A DNA stretch of 64,000 nt from assembly GCF_008806595.1 (NCBI RefSeq), contig NZ_VZRB01000043.1, positions 1-64,000 on the forward strand, in the 5' to 3' direction. The notes beneath the pieces were generated by a model. The model had not been told where the DNA came from. It saw only the letters and a program-made list of their open reading frames with translations, and did no database searches. This document shows positions 44,356 to 52,738 of the stretch, piece by piece (position 1 is the stretch's first letter; each line of letters begins with the position of its first letter). The translations under genes and the position numbers were made by a program. The stretch comes from Streptomyces luteolifulvus. GTDB lineage: Bacteria > Actinomycetota > Actinomycetes > Streptomycetales > Streptomycetaceae.

Positions 44356-45405
44356 TCAGCTCGACTTGACCTTGATCTCGCCGCTGATGATCTTCTCCTT
44401 GGCCGTGTCGATGGCTTCCTGGAGCTCGGCGTTGTCCGCGAACTTCGGGTTGGAGTGGGACAGGCCGACCTCGCCGGTCTTCAGATCGCCCCTGACGATA
44501 CCGGTCCCGGGCGTGCCGCCCTCGACCGACTTCGCCAGGTTGTAGACCGCCTTGGCGACGTCCTTCATCGCCGAGGTCAGGATGGAGTCCTTGTACTGGG
44601 CAAGGGCTTCCTGCTTGTACTGGTCCGAGTCGACGCCGATCGCCCAGACCTTGTTGGCGGCGGCGGCCTCGATCACGCCCTGACCGGACAGACCGGCGGC
44701 CGCGTAGACGACGTCCGCCTTCTTCTCGATCTGGCCCTCGGCGGCCGTCTTGCCCTTGTCGGGGCTGGAGAAGCCGCCCTCCTCCGCCGTCTGCGTCAGG
44801 TACTGCGAGAGCACCTTGACCTTCGGGTCGGTGTCCTTCACACCCTGCTCGAAGCCCGCCTCGAACTTGTGGATCAGGGGGATGTCCACACCACCGACGA
44901 AGCCGACGACATCGGTCTTGGTGCTCTTGGCGGCGGCCACACCGGCCAGGTACGAGGCCTGCTCCTCGGAGAAGACCAGGTCGGCCACGTTCTTGGCGTC
45001 GATCGTGGAGTCGTCCACGATGCCGAAGGTGGTGCCCGGGTACTTCGCCGCGGCCTCCTTGACGGCCGGCGCGTAGGCGTAGCCGACGCCGACCACCGGG
45101 TTGTAGCCCTGCTTGGCCAGCGAGACCAGGCGCTGGGTCTTGTCGGCGTCCGTCTCACCCTCGGTGGGCTCGATGTCGGCCGTGGCGTAGCCGAACTCCG
45201 TCTTCGCCTGCTCCAGGCCCGCGAACGCGGCGTCGTTGAAGGACTGGTCGCCCTTGCCGCCGACGTCGTACGCGATGGCGAGACCCCTGTCGCCCTTCGA
45301 CTCCGACGAGCTGGAGGAGGTCGAGGTACCGCCGCAGGCGGAGAGCGCGAGGGCCAGAGAGGCGGTCGCTGCGCCTGCGACCGTGATCCGGGAAATCCGG
45401 CGCAT
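44356..45405 (-). CDS. BMP-family nucleoside-binding lipoprotein 1
   Basis: A 349-residue substrate-binding lipoprotein. The signal ends in lipobox LALSAC, then a serine-rich linker and a PnrA/BMP periplasmic-binding fold: AYDVGGKGDQSFNDAAF, EQASYLAGVAAA, VGFVGGVDIPLIHKFEAGFEQG, VVYAAAGLSGQGVIEAA and WAIGVDSDQYKQEA. PnrA-type proteins bind purine nucleosides. It is a close paralogue of the gene at 45697. ATG 45405 has AGGAG 9 nt upstream. It has its own operator-bearing promoter and terminator. Confidence 0.95.
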   Translation of the reverse strand: MRRISRITVAGAATASLALALSACGGTSTSSSSSESKGDRGLAIAYDVGGKGDQSFNDAAFAGLEQAKTEFGYATADIEPTEGETDADKTQRLVSLAKQGYNPVVGVGYAYAPAVKEAAAKYPGTTFGIVDDSTIDAKNVADLVFSEEQASYLAGVAAAKSTKTDVVGFVGGVDIPLIHKFEAGFEQGVKDTDPKVKVLSQYLTQTAEEGGFSSPDKGKTAAEGQIEKKADVVYAAAGLSGQGVIEAAAANKVWAIGVDSDQYKQEALAQYKDSILTSAMKDVAKAVYNLAKSVEGGTPGTGIVRGDLKTGEVGLSHSNPKFADNAELQEAIDTAKEKIISGEIKVKSS

Positions 45406-45469
45406 GGTGTGGTGCTCCTGTCGTAACAGCGCCGGACAACTCAGCATCGGCGCTGGCTTCGCCGCAGAT

Positions 45470-45481
45470 TAACGCGCGTAG
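45470..45481. promoter_or_regulatory. Variant operator before BMP lipoprotein 1
   Basis: TAACGCGCGTAG, one mismatch from the perfect palindrome. On the minus strand it runs into TTAATCT, a plausible -10 box. The flank CGCAGATTAACGCGCGTAGAC is shared exactly with the site at 46803. Confidence 0.78.
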
Positions 45482-45606
45482 ACCTGCCTGAAAACCCCTT
45501 CTGTCCACCTTGTTATCCGGCCGTGGCCAAGGCTGTTCGCGCCCGTGATCACCAGCTCGCCGACGGCGCAGGACACGATGCGGTGGGTGACCTCCGGCCC
45601 GGAACG

Positions 45607-45647
45607 TACGAAGCGGGCGGGCACCCAGGGCGCCCGCCCGCTTCGTA
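45607..45647 (-). terminator. Hairpin terminator after BMP lipoprotein 2
   Basis: Perfect 16-bp arms (45607-45622 and 45632-45647) with a 9-nt loop. Confidence 0.88.
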
Positions 45648-45696
45648 TGGATTCGACCAGGTTTGCTCGTTCAGAGGGAACGGGCTTCGGTCGTCC

Positions 45697-46746
45697 CTAC
45701 TCGGTCTTGACCTTGATGGTGCCGTCGATGATGCCTTCCTTGGCCTTGGCCACGGCGGCGCTCAGGCCCGCGATCTTCGCGAACTCGGGGTTGCTCTCGG
45801 CCAGGCCGACGCCGTTCACCTTCAGGTCGAAGGTCTGGACGCCGTTCAGCGGCTTGCCGTCCTTGACCGACTTGGCGAGGGTGTACACCGCACCGCCGAC
45901 GTCCTTCAGGGCGGAGGTCAGGATGCGGTTCTTGTACGGCGCGAGGGCTTCCTGCTTGTACTGGTCGGAGTCGACACCGATCGCCCAGACGTTCGCCTTG
46001 GCGGCGGCCTCGATCACGCCCTGGCCGGACAGACCGGCGGCCGCGTAGAGAACGTCGGCGCCCTTCTCGATCTGGCCCTCGGCGGCGGCCTTGCCCTTGT
46101 CCGGGCTGGAGAAGCCACCCTCCTCGGCGGTCTGGGTCAGGTACTGCGAGATGACCTTGACCTTCGGGTTGGTGTCCTGGACGCCCTGCTTGTAGCCCGC
46201 CTCGAACTTGTGGATCAGCGGGACGTCGACACCGCCCACGAAGCCGACGGTGTTCGACTTGGTGGCCTTGGCGGCGGCGACGCCGGCCAGGTACGAGGCC
46301 TCCTGCTCGGCGAAGACGAGGGACGCCACGTTGTCGCCCTCGACCACGGAGTCGACGATGCCGAAGGTGGTCTTCGGGTACTTCTTGGACGCGGCCTCCA
46401 TGGCGGGGCCGTAGGCGAAGCCGACGCCGATGACCGGGTTGTAGCCCTGCTTGGCGAGGGAGACCAGGCGCTGCTCCTTGTCCGCGTCGGTCTCGCCCTC
46501 GGTGGGCTCGATGTCGGCCGTCTTGTAGCCGAACTCCGTCTGGGCCTTCTGCAGGCCGGAGTACGCGGCGTCGTTGAAGGACTGGTCGCCCTTGCCGCCG
46601 ACGTCGTAGGCGATGGCGAGTCCGAGATCCTGCTTGGTCTCGCTGCTGCCACCGTTTTCACTGCTGGTGCCGCCACAGGCCGTTGCGGCGAGCGCGAGCG
46701 ACGCGACCCCCACCGCGACGCGGGTCAGTTTGGATATCCGACGCAT
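45697..46746 (-). CDS. BMP-family nucleoside-binding lipoprotein 2
   Basis: A 349-residue paralogue of the previous gene, highly similar throughout. Lipobox LAATAC ends the signal. The binding-fold marks AYDVGGKGDQSFNDAAY, VGFVGGVDVPLIHKFEAGYKQG and WAIGVDSDQYKQEA are conserved. Differences cluster near the serine-rich linker and in the segment VDSVVEGDNVASLVFAEQ. Presumably both deliver nucleosides to the single ABC transporter with different affinity or range. It has its own promoter with the variant operator at 46803. Confidence 0.95.
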   Translation of the reverse strand: MRRISKLTRVAVGVASLALAATACGGTSSENGGSSETKQDLGLAIAYDVGGKGDQSFNDAAYSGLQKAQTEFGYKTADIEPTEGETDADKEQRLVSLAKQGYNPVIGVGFAYGPAMEAASKKYPKTTFGIVDSVVEGDNVASLVFAEQEASYLAGVAAAKATKSNTVGFVGGVDVPLIHKFEAGYKQGVQDTNPKVKVISQYLTQTAEEGGFSSPDKGKAAAEGQIEKGADVLYAAAGLSGQGVIEAAAKANVWAIGVDSDQYKQEALAPYKNRILTSALKDVGGAVYTLAKSVKDGKPLNGVQTFDLKVNGVGLAESNPEFAKIAGLSAAVAKAKEGIIDGTIKVKTE

Positions 46747-46802
46747 CTGAAGTTCCCCATTCTCCAAAGCCCCGCAGGTGGGTGCTCGGTTTCGGCGCAG
46801 AT

Positions 46803-46814
46803 TAACGCGCGTAG
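46803..46814. promoter_or_regulatory. Variant operator before BMP lipoprotein 2
   Basis: TAACGCGCGTAG, identical in sequence and flanks to the site before lipoprotein 1, implying duplication of the whole promoter-gene unit. Confidence 0.78.
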
Positions 46815-46984
46815 ACACTCCTGGGAACGGGGTATCGCACTGCCGTTATCCATTCGTGCCGATGGCCGGTTACACCCTTGTGAACCACCGGATCGAAAGG
46901 TGTGCAGGGGACACCGCACCCGTCGGTCCCACAACTTTCCGTATGTCCGGGGTGCCTCCAGCGTGATGGCGCAGCTGTCTGGGC

Positions 46985-47739
46985 CACGCGCCCAGACTCC
47001 CTCCGGCCAGACGCGCCCGCAACCGGAGGGGGCCATGCGGGGCCTGTGCGGCGGATCAGTGCGGTGGACGCGCGGGGGACCTTGTCCGGGCGGGGGCCTT
47101 GTCCGGGCGGGGTGGGTTGTCCGGGCGGGGTGGGTTGTCCGGGCGGTGCGGGTGTGCGGGTGTGCGGGTGATGGGAAGTGTTCCCCGGGGGGTCTGTTGG
47201 GCGCCTGGGGTGCTTGCAGTTGCAATTCCGGGGAGTGGGTCTGCGCGATACAGGTCCCGCGGGAGCGGCTTCGAGTCTGGGGCTCGTGGCCGCGGGAGCG
47301 GCTTCGAGTCTGGGGCTCGTGCAGGCGCCAGGCCGGGGAGCGGGTCGGCGTGACGCGGCCCCACGGGAGCGGCCTCGTGCGTGGGGCCGGGTGCAGGTGC
47401 AAGCCCGAGGAGGCAGCCGACGCGAAGCGGGCTCCACGAAACGGCTTCGAGCCTGGGGACTCGTACGCCGCACAGGCGCGGAGACAGTCCACGCACAGCG
47501 GGCCCCCGCGCGAGCGGCCTCGAGCGGGTGCGGCTCGTGTGGGTGGCAGGCCGGGGAGCGGGTCGGCGGCGTGACGCGGGTTCCCGCTCGGGTGAGGCCC
47601 GGGAGTAGGGACTCGGGGCCGAGGGCAGCGCCGGATCATCCTCGGGCGGATGATGCCGGAGACAGGGGCCGGCCAGGCCCCCGGCGTCCGGCAGAGCAGC
47701 GCCGCCCGGCGCAGTGGAGCGGCGTCGGGGCCTGCGGCC
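46985..47739. repeat. Non-coding G-rich region with several tandem repeats
   Basis: About 750 bp without a credible gene. It contains TTGTCCGGGCGGGGTGGG-type units (47088-47145), GTGCGGGT units (47149-47170), and two copies of a 30-bp unit GGGAGCGGCTTCGAGTCTGG (47261-47320) with further degenerate copies of GGGAGCGG and GGCTCGTG to about 47550. All frames are open because of composition. The region 46830-46984 is the upstream part of the lipoprotein promoter. Confidence 0.75.
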
Positions 47740-48960
47740 CTACAGGCCGCCGTCGATCAGTGCCGCCGCGGTGAAGAGTTCCACGCCCACGGTGATCGCC
47801 GACTCGTCGACGTCGAAGTCTCCCTGGTGCAGGTCGCGCACGGTGCGCTCACCGGGCGGGCGCACTCCGAGCCGGGCCATGGCGCCGGGCACGTGCTGGA
47901 GGTACCACGAGAAGTCCTCGCCGCCGAGGCTCTGCTCGGTGCCCTCCACGGCGTCCGGGCCGCGCCGGACGGCCATGGCCTCGCGCAGCAGCTCGGTCAC
48001 CACCGGGTCGTTGACCACGGGCGGGACTCCGCGCACGTAGTTGATCTCCGACTTGGCCCGGTGCAGATTGGCGATCTCGTCGATCGCCGCGACCACGATG
48101 TCGGGCGCCTGCCGCCACGCCTCGATGTCCAGGCATCGCACGGTGCCGGAGAGCTCGGCGTGCTGCGGGATCACGTTCGGCGCGTGCCCCGACTCGATCC
48201 GCCCCCAGGTCACGGCGAGTCCCGCACGGGTGTCGACGCGCCGGGCGACGACAGCGGGCACGTCGGTGACGACCCGGGCGGCGGCGGTGACGAGGTCCGT
48301 GGTGAGGTGAGGCCGGGCGGTGTGCCCGCCGGGCCCGTCGAGGGCGACCTCCAGCCGGTCGCAGGCGGAGGTGATCGCACCGGCCCGCAGCCCGATCCGT
48401 CCCGCGTCCACCCGGGGGTCGCAGTGCACGCCGATGATGCGTCCCACGCCTTCGAGCACCCCGCAGTCGATGGCATCGGCGGCTCCGCCGGGCAGCACCT
48501 CCTCCGCGGGCTGGAACAGCAGCCGCACGGGCCGGGGCAGCAGCCCCCGCTTGTGCAGCTCGGCGAGGACGAGGCCGGCGCCCAGCACGACGGTCGTGTG
48601 CACGTCGTGCCCGCAGGCGTGCGCCCGGTCCGGCACGGTCGACCGGTACGCGCACTCGGTCTTCGTGTCGGGGATGGGCAGGCCGTCGATGTCGGCGCGC
48701 AGGGCGAGCATGGGCCGCCCCCCGTCCCAGTCACCGATGTCACAGATGAGCCCGGTACCGACCGCGAGCACACGGGGCCGCAGTCCGGCCCGCTCGAGTC
48801 GCGCCTTGATCGCCGCGGTGGTGCGGAACTCCTGGTTGCCGAGTTCCGGGTGCATGTGCATGTCGCGGCGGAACGCGACGAGTTCGGCACGCAGCACGTC
48901 GCTCAGCGTGCCGGGAAGCAGCGCTTCCCCCGGAAGATCGACCTCGGACGCTTGGGACAT
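47740..48960 (-). CDS. M20-family amidohydrolase
   Basis: A 406-residue zinc peptidase-like hydrolase of the M20D (IAA-amino acid/N-acyl amino acid amidohydrolase) type. The metal-binding motif is ACGHDVHT, the catalytic glutamates are in FQPAEEVLPGGA, the dimerisation domain contains LDGPGGHTARPH, and the final metal histidine region is GGEDFSWYLQHVPGA. It cleaves an acyl or aminoacyl amide; the substrate is not predictable. ATG 48960 is chosen; GTG 48972 is in frame 12 bp upstream. Confidence 0.92.
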   Translation of the reverse strand: MSQASEVDLPGEALLPGTLSDVLRAELVAFRRDMHMHPELGNQEFRTTAAIKARLERAGLRPRVLAVGTGLICDIGDWDGGRPMLALRADIDGLPIPDTKTECAYRSTVPDRAHACGHDVHTTVVLGAGLVLAELHKRGLLPRPVRLLFQPAEEVLPGGAADAIDCGVLEGVGRIIGVHCDPRVDAGRIGLRAGAITSACDRLEVALDGPGGHTARPHLTTDLVTAAARVVTDVPAVVARRVDTRAGLAVTWGRIESGHAPNVIPQHAELSGTVRCLDIEAWRQAPDIVVAAIDEIANLHRAKSEINYVRGVPPVVNDPVVTELLREAMAVRRGPDAVEGTEQSLGGEDFSWYLQHVPGAMARLGVRPPGERTVRDLHQGDFDVDESAITVGVELFTAAALIDGGL

Positions 48961-49424
48961 CAGTTGCTTCACCCTCTGAAGGGTAGGACGCCGGGAGGGC
49001 CCGCTGACGCGCGATCAACAAAAGATCAGCCCGTCCGGGGAAGAAAATCTGCCCGACCGACGCATGGGATCCGGTCTGGATGGGTACAACCACCCACTCA
49101 TTCCTCCACGCATACCACGCCCCGGGCGAACCAGGCGGATTTGTTCACCTGTCGGGACCACATGGTGATGCAGCCGTATCGGGGTCCCGGAACCGTCACC
49201 GCCGGGCGACTTCCCTGGTCAGGCGGCGCGCCGGCCGCCGATGACGCGGACGCTGCTGGTGACGCTTCTCACGGGCCGGCACCCGGCCACGGTGGGTGAT
49301 CCGCGGCGTCACACGGCGCGCGGAGGAACTCCGGCGGACGACCACGGATACGTCGTACGACGGTCGGATCCCGTCGGAGCGAAACCCCCGGCCGCGACCG
49401 GTACCCCCGATAGGGTGCCGCAGC
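48961..49424. other. Divergent intergenic region without a recognisable gene
   Basis: About 460 bp between the amidohydrolase and methyltransferase genes. It must hold both promoters. A TAGGGT box at 49411-49416 serves the methyltransferase. No RNA gene, strong dyad or convincing small gene was seen. Confidence 0.5.
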
Positions 49425-50090
49425 GTGAGCGCCGAAACCGAGACCCCGGACTTCGTCCGGGCCACCCGCGATGCGTACGACGCGATAGCCGCCGCCTATG
49501 CGGAGGCCTTCCCCGACGGTCTGGCCGACCGGCCGCTGGACCGCGCGCTGATCACCGCGTTCGGTGAGCTGGTGCGGGCCGCCGGCACCGCGCCGGTCGC
49601 CGATGTCGGCAGCGGTCCCGGTCATGTGACCGCGCTGCTGCACGCCCTCGGCGTCCCGGTCTTCGGTGTGGACGTCTCACCCCGGATGGTGGCGCTGGCC
49701 CGCCGGACGCACCCCGAACTCCGTTTCCATGTCGGTTCGATGACGTCCCTGGATCTCCCGGACCGGACGCTGGGCGGGATCATGGCCCTCTACTCGGTCA
49801 TCCACGTCCCGGACGACCATCTGCCCGCGACGTTCGCCGGGTTCCACCGCGTTCTGATGCCCGGCGGCCATGTCCTGCTCTCGTTCCAGTCCGGCGAGGA
49901 GGACGAACACCTGCGCCTCACGGAGCGCTTCGGTCAGAAGATCTCGCTGGACTACTACTGGCGCACCCCGGAGACAGTCGCCGCCCACCTCACCGAGGCA
50001 GGCCTGTCCATCCAGGCCCGCGTCATGCTGGAACCCCCCAAGGACGCCACCCGCCCCCGCGCCTACCTCCTGGCCCGCAGGCCCGAGTAG
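49425..50090 (+). CDS. SAM-dependent class I methyltransferase
   Basis: A 221-residue methyltransferase of the UbiE/Methyltransf_25 type. It begins FVRATRDAYDAIAAAYAEAF. SAM motif I is VADVGSGPGHVTALL, followed by FGVDVSPRMVALARRTHPELRF and the carboxylate-side motif GGIMALYSVIHVPDDHLPATFAGFHRVLMPGGHVLLSF (key words LYSVIH and LMPGGH). GTG 49425 is 8 nt after TAGGGT, a probable leaderless promoter. The acceptor is unknown. It is followed directly by a block of direct repeats. Confidence 0.87.
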   Translation: MSAETETPDFVRATRDAYDAIAAAYAEAFPDGLADRPLDRALITAFGELVRAAGTAPVADVGSGPGHVTALLHALGVPVFGVDVSPRMVALARRTHPELRFHVGSMTSLDLPDRTLGGIMALYSVIHVPDDHLPATFAGFHRVLMPGGHVLLSFQSGEEDEHLRLTERFGQKISLDYYWRTPETVAAHLTEAGLSIQARVMLEPPKDATRPRAYLLARRPE

Positions 50091-50114
50091 GACCACGCGG
50101 CGCAACACCGCACT

Positions 50115-50720
50115 CACCGCCGACAGCCGGTGTACGTCCCGCACCGTGCCGGTGACTCCCGAAGCACAGCCGCCCACCCCCGACCCCCACCTCGGACCGG
50201 GCACACCCGGCGGACGACCGCGCACCCGCGGATGCAGCACCCGCGTCACGGACCCCACGCGCCCCGCGCGACACCGCGCCACGCCCCGACCTCCGCCTCG
50301 GCGCCTCGGTGCCGCCGCACCCGCGCCAGCCGACTACACCGCCGACAGCCGACGTACGTCCCGCACCGTGCCGTTGACTCCCGAGGCACAGCCGCCCACC
50401 CCCGACCCCCACCTCGGACCGGGCACACCCGGCGGACGACCGCGCACCCGCGGATGCAGCACCCGCGGCATGCTCGAACCCCCAGGGAGGCCACGCCCCC
50501 GGCCTACCGGTCGTCGAGCAACAGCACGGGCTGCCCGACCAGCGCGAGCGCCACGGTGTAAGCGCGCAGCACCCGCGTCACGGACCCCACGCGCCCCGCG
50601 CGACACCGCGCCACGCCCCCGGCCCCCGCCTCGCCGCCCCGGGGGCACCGCGCCCGCGCTCGCTACACCGCGCTCACAGCCGACAGCCGGTGTACGTCGC
50701 GGGCCGTGCCGGTGACTCCT
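50115..50720. repeat. Imperfect direct repeats derived from the 3' end of the sialyltransferase-like gene
   Basis: The sequence GACAGCCGGTGTACGTC-GTGCCGGTGACTCC, which encodes the C-terminus GTARDVHRLSAV of the gene ending at 50663, recurs at 50122 and 50344. Each extra copy is followed by a long shared stretch (GCACAGCCGCCCACCCCCGA through GCGCACCCGCGGATGCAGCA). The second copy starts 222 bp after the first and the genuine gene end 338 bp after that. Segments GTCACGGACCCCACGCGCCC near 50246 and 50578 are also shared. The region 50091-50662 has no real gene. Confidence 0.85.
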
Positions 50721-51733
50721 GACAGGAAGCCCTGGGCTCTTGGGGAGGCGTTTTCCGTGAGCCAGGCGGGGTCGATGTCGCAGACCGCGACCCGGACCTC
50801 CGTGCCCGCGAGGGCCAGGGGCAGGGTGTGGACCACGGTCGACGGGAAGCTGAGGATCGTACGGCCGATGGGGCCTCTGCGGGCGATCAGTTCGAGGGGG
50901 AGGTCCGGGCGGACGATCTCCAGGCCCGTCTCCACCGCCAGGCGGTGGAGCTTCTCCGTGCTCTCGCGCCGGTGCGCGAAGTAGCGGGTCGCGCCGTGCG
51001 CCTTGGCCAGGGACTGGACGGCCGCCAGATACCGGTCGCCGTCGACGACCCCCGTCTCCACCAGTGAGGTGCCGACCATGTCGGCGCCCTTGGTGATCCG
51101 GGGCGGGCCGAAGCGGAAGCGGGTCCAGGCGAAGGCGTTCGCCGTCACCGTCACACCCGCCGGGGTCTCCTCCATCGGCATCGAGGAGAAGATCTCCACC
51201 TGCCGTTTCCCGCCCGGCGTCAGCCGACGCCGGGCCGAGGCCGACACCGGCGCGAAGACCAGGTCCCGCGGGCCTCTGCGGCCGCCCTTGCGGTGCCACC
51301 GCACCAGCCGTTCACCGCGGGCGAGCTGGGCGACGAACTCCATCGTCGCCGTGCCGTCGTCGACGACGACCAGCTCACGGGCGCGGGTGATCATCAGCAG
51401 CAGCTGGACGTAGCGCGAGAAGGGGTCGCCGAGGACGATGCGGTCAGCCCGGCGGAGCAGTCCCGCCAGGCCGCCGATCGTCTGGAACGGGGCCGCCGGG
51501 CCGCCCCGCGCCTCCTCCCAGCGGACCTCGTGGCCCTCCTCGCGGGCCAGTTCGGCCATGCGGCGCAGCTGGCCGCGGGTCATGGGGTCGATCGGGGACA
51601 GGACCACGAGGGTGAGCCCCCCGCCGAGCGCATGCCCGCGGGCATGCGCCCACTCCAGCACGTTCAGCAGCTGTACCGGACTCTCGACGAACGCGAGAGT
51701 GTGGGGGCCGGCGGACCCGGCGCGGGGGCTCAT
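50663..51733 (-). CDS. Polysialyl/sialyltransferase-like glycosyltransferase
   Basis: A 356-residue protein. The N-terminus FVESPVQLLNVLEWA is the SP/TP-x-Q opening seen in CMP-sialic acid-using GT52/polysialyltransferase-like enzymes. VVVDDGTATM gives the acidic D/E-D/E-G motif, and FPSTVVHTLPLAL fits the conserved S/T pair. A clear HP motif is not found; YFAHRRES lies where it would be expected. It is the last gene of the nonulosonate operon, 55 bp after neuB-like 51789. ATG 51733 follows a 23-bp tandem duplication. The likely role is adding or polymerising a nonulosonic acid residue. Confidence 0.75.
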   Translation of the reverse strand: MSPRAGSAGPHTLAFVESPVQLLNVLEWAHARGHALGGGLTLVVLSPIDPMTRGQLRRMAELAREEGHEVRWEEARGGPAAPFQTIGGLAGLLRRADRIVLGDPFSRYVQLLLMITRARELVVVDDGTATMEFVAQLARGERLVRWHRKGGRRGPRDLVFAPVSASARRRLTPGGKRQVEIFSSMPMEETPAGVTVTANAFAWTRFRFGPPRITKGADMVGTSLVETGVVDGDRYLAAVQSLAKAHGATRYFAHRRESTEKLHRLAVETGLEIVRPDLPLELIARRGPIGRTILSFPSTVVHTLPLALAGTEVRVAVCDIDPAWLTENASPRAQGFLSGVTGTARDVHRLSAVSAV

Positions 51734-51775
51734 CGACGTATGACCGTCCCGTTGATCGACGTATGACCGTCCCGT
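51732..51775. repeat. 21-bp direct repeat at the start codon of the sialyltransferase-like gene
   Basis: ATCGACGTATGACCGTCCCGT occurs at 51732-51752 and 51755-51775 (period 23). The first copy contains the start codon of the minus-strand gene, so the translation start region was duplicated. Confidence 0.9.
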
Positions 51776-51788
51776 AAGGGGTGCAACC

Positions 51789-52727
51789 TCAGACCGAAAC
51801 CGGCTCGCCCGCGGCCGCCGCGATCTCCGCCTCGGCGACGACACCGGCGACGCGGCGCAGCTTCTTCATCGGGCCGAGCTCGGACTCGTAGACCTTCTTC
51901 ACGCCGTCGCCGAGGGACGCCTCGATGGTGCGGATGTCGCGCACCAGGCGCGTGAGGCCGCCCGGCTCGACGGAGGCAGCCTGGTCGGAGCCCCACATGG
52001 CGCGGTCGAGGGTGATGTGGCGCTCAACGAAGGTGGCGCCGAGGGCGACCGCGGCGAGCGTGGTCTGCAGGCCGGTCTCGTGGCCGGAGTAGCCGATCGG
52101 GACGTTCGGGTACTCCTTCTCCAGCGTGTTGATCACGCGGAGGTTGAGCTCCTCGGCCTTGGCCGGGTAGGTCGACGTGGCGTGGCAGAGCAGGATGTTG
52201 TCGCTGCCGAGGACCTCGACCGCGTGGCGGATCTGCTTCGGGGTGGACATGCCGGTGGAGAGGATGACCGTGCGGCCGGTGGCGCGCAGGGCGCGCAGCA
52301 GCTCGTCGTCAGTCAGGGAGGCGGAGGCGACCTTGTGGGCCGGGACGTCGAACTTCTCCAGGAAGGCGACGGCCTCGGTGTCCCACGGGGACGCGAACCA
52401 GGCGATGCCCTTCTCCTTGCAGTACTCGTCGATCTGGCGGTACTCGTCCTCGCCGAACTCCACGCGGTGGCGGTAGTCGATGTACGTCATCCGGCCCCAG
52501 GGGGTGTCGCGCTCGATGTCCCACTGGTCGCGCGGGGTGCAGATCTCGGGCGTGCGCTTCTGGAACTTGACGGCGTCGCAGCCTGCCTCGGCGGCCACGT
52601 CGATCAGCCGGAAGGCGTTCTCCAGCTCACCGTTGTGGTTGATGCCGATCTCGCCGCAGATGTAGACCGGATGGCCGGGGCCGGCGGTGCGCGAACCGAA
52701 CGTGCGAAGGCGGGAGTTGGTGCTCAT
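51789..52727 (-). CDS. NeuB-family nonulosonic acid synthase
   Basis: A 312-residue synthase that condenses phosphoenolpyruvate with a hexose (mannose or N-acetylmannosamine-type, possibly phosphorylated) to make Kdn or a sialic acid. Core motifs: YICGEIGINHNGELENAF, AVKFQKRTPE, WFASPWDTEAVAFL, KVASASLTDDELL, LCHATSTYP, GYSGHETG and the metal/PEP-site ERHITLDRAMWGSDQAAS. The C-terminal SAF (antifreeze-like) domain of standard NeuB, about 60 residues, is missing. ATG 52727 has AAGGA 8 nt upstream. It is 11 bp downstream of the cytidylyltransferase gene. Streptomyces wall teichulosonic acids contain Kdn, which fits. Confidence 0.9.
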   Translation of the reverse strand: MSTNSRLRTFGSRTAGPGHPVYICGEIGINHNGELENAFRLIDVAAEAGCDAVKFQKRTPEICTPRDQWDIERDTPWGRMTYIDYRHRVEFGEDEYRQIDEYCKEKGIAWFASPWDTEAVAFLEKFDVPAHKVASASLTDDELLRALRATGRTVILSTGMSTPKQIRHAVEVLGSDNILLCHATSTYPAKAEELNLRVINTLEKEYPNVPIGYSGHETGLQTTLAAVALGATFVERHITLDRAMWGSDQAASVEPGGLTRLVRDIRTIEASLGDGVKKVYESELGPMKKLRRVAGVVAEAEIAAAAGEPVSV

Positions 52728-52738
52728 GGCAAGGTTCC

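Noticed and set aside
46725..47639. A 304-codon minus-strand open frame upstream of BMP lipoprotein 2
   Set aside because: Its product is proline/arginine/histidine-rich low-complexity sequence created by the tandem repeats and it runs across the lipoprotein promoter.
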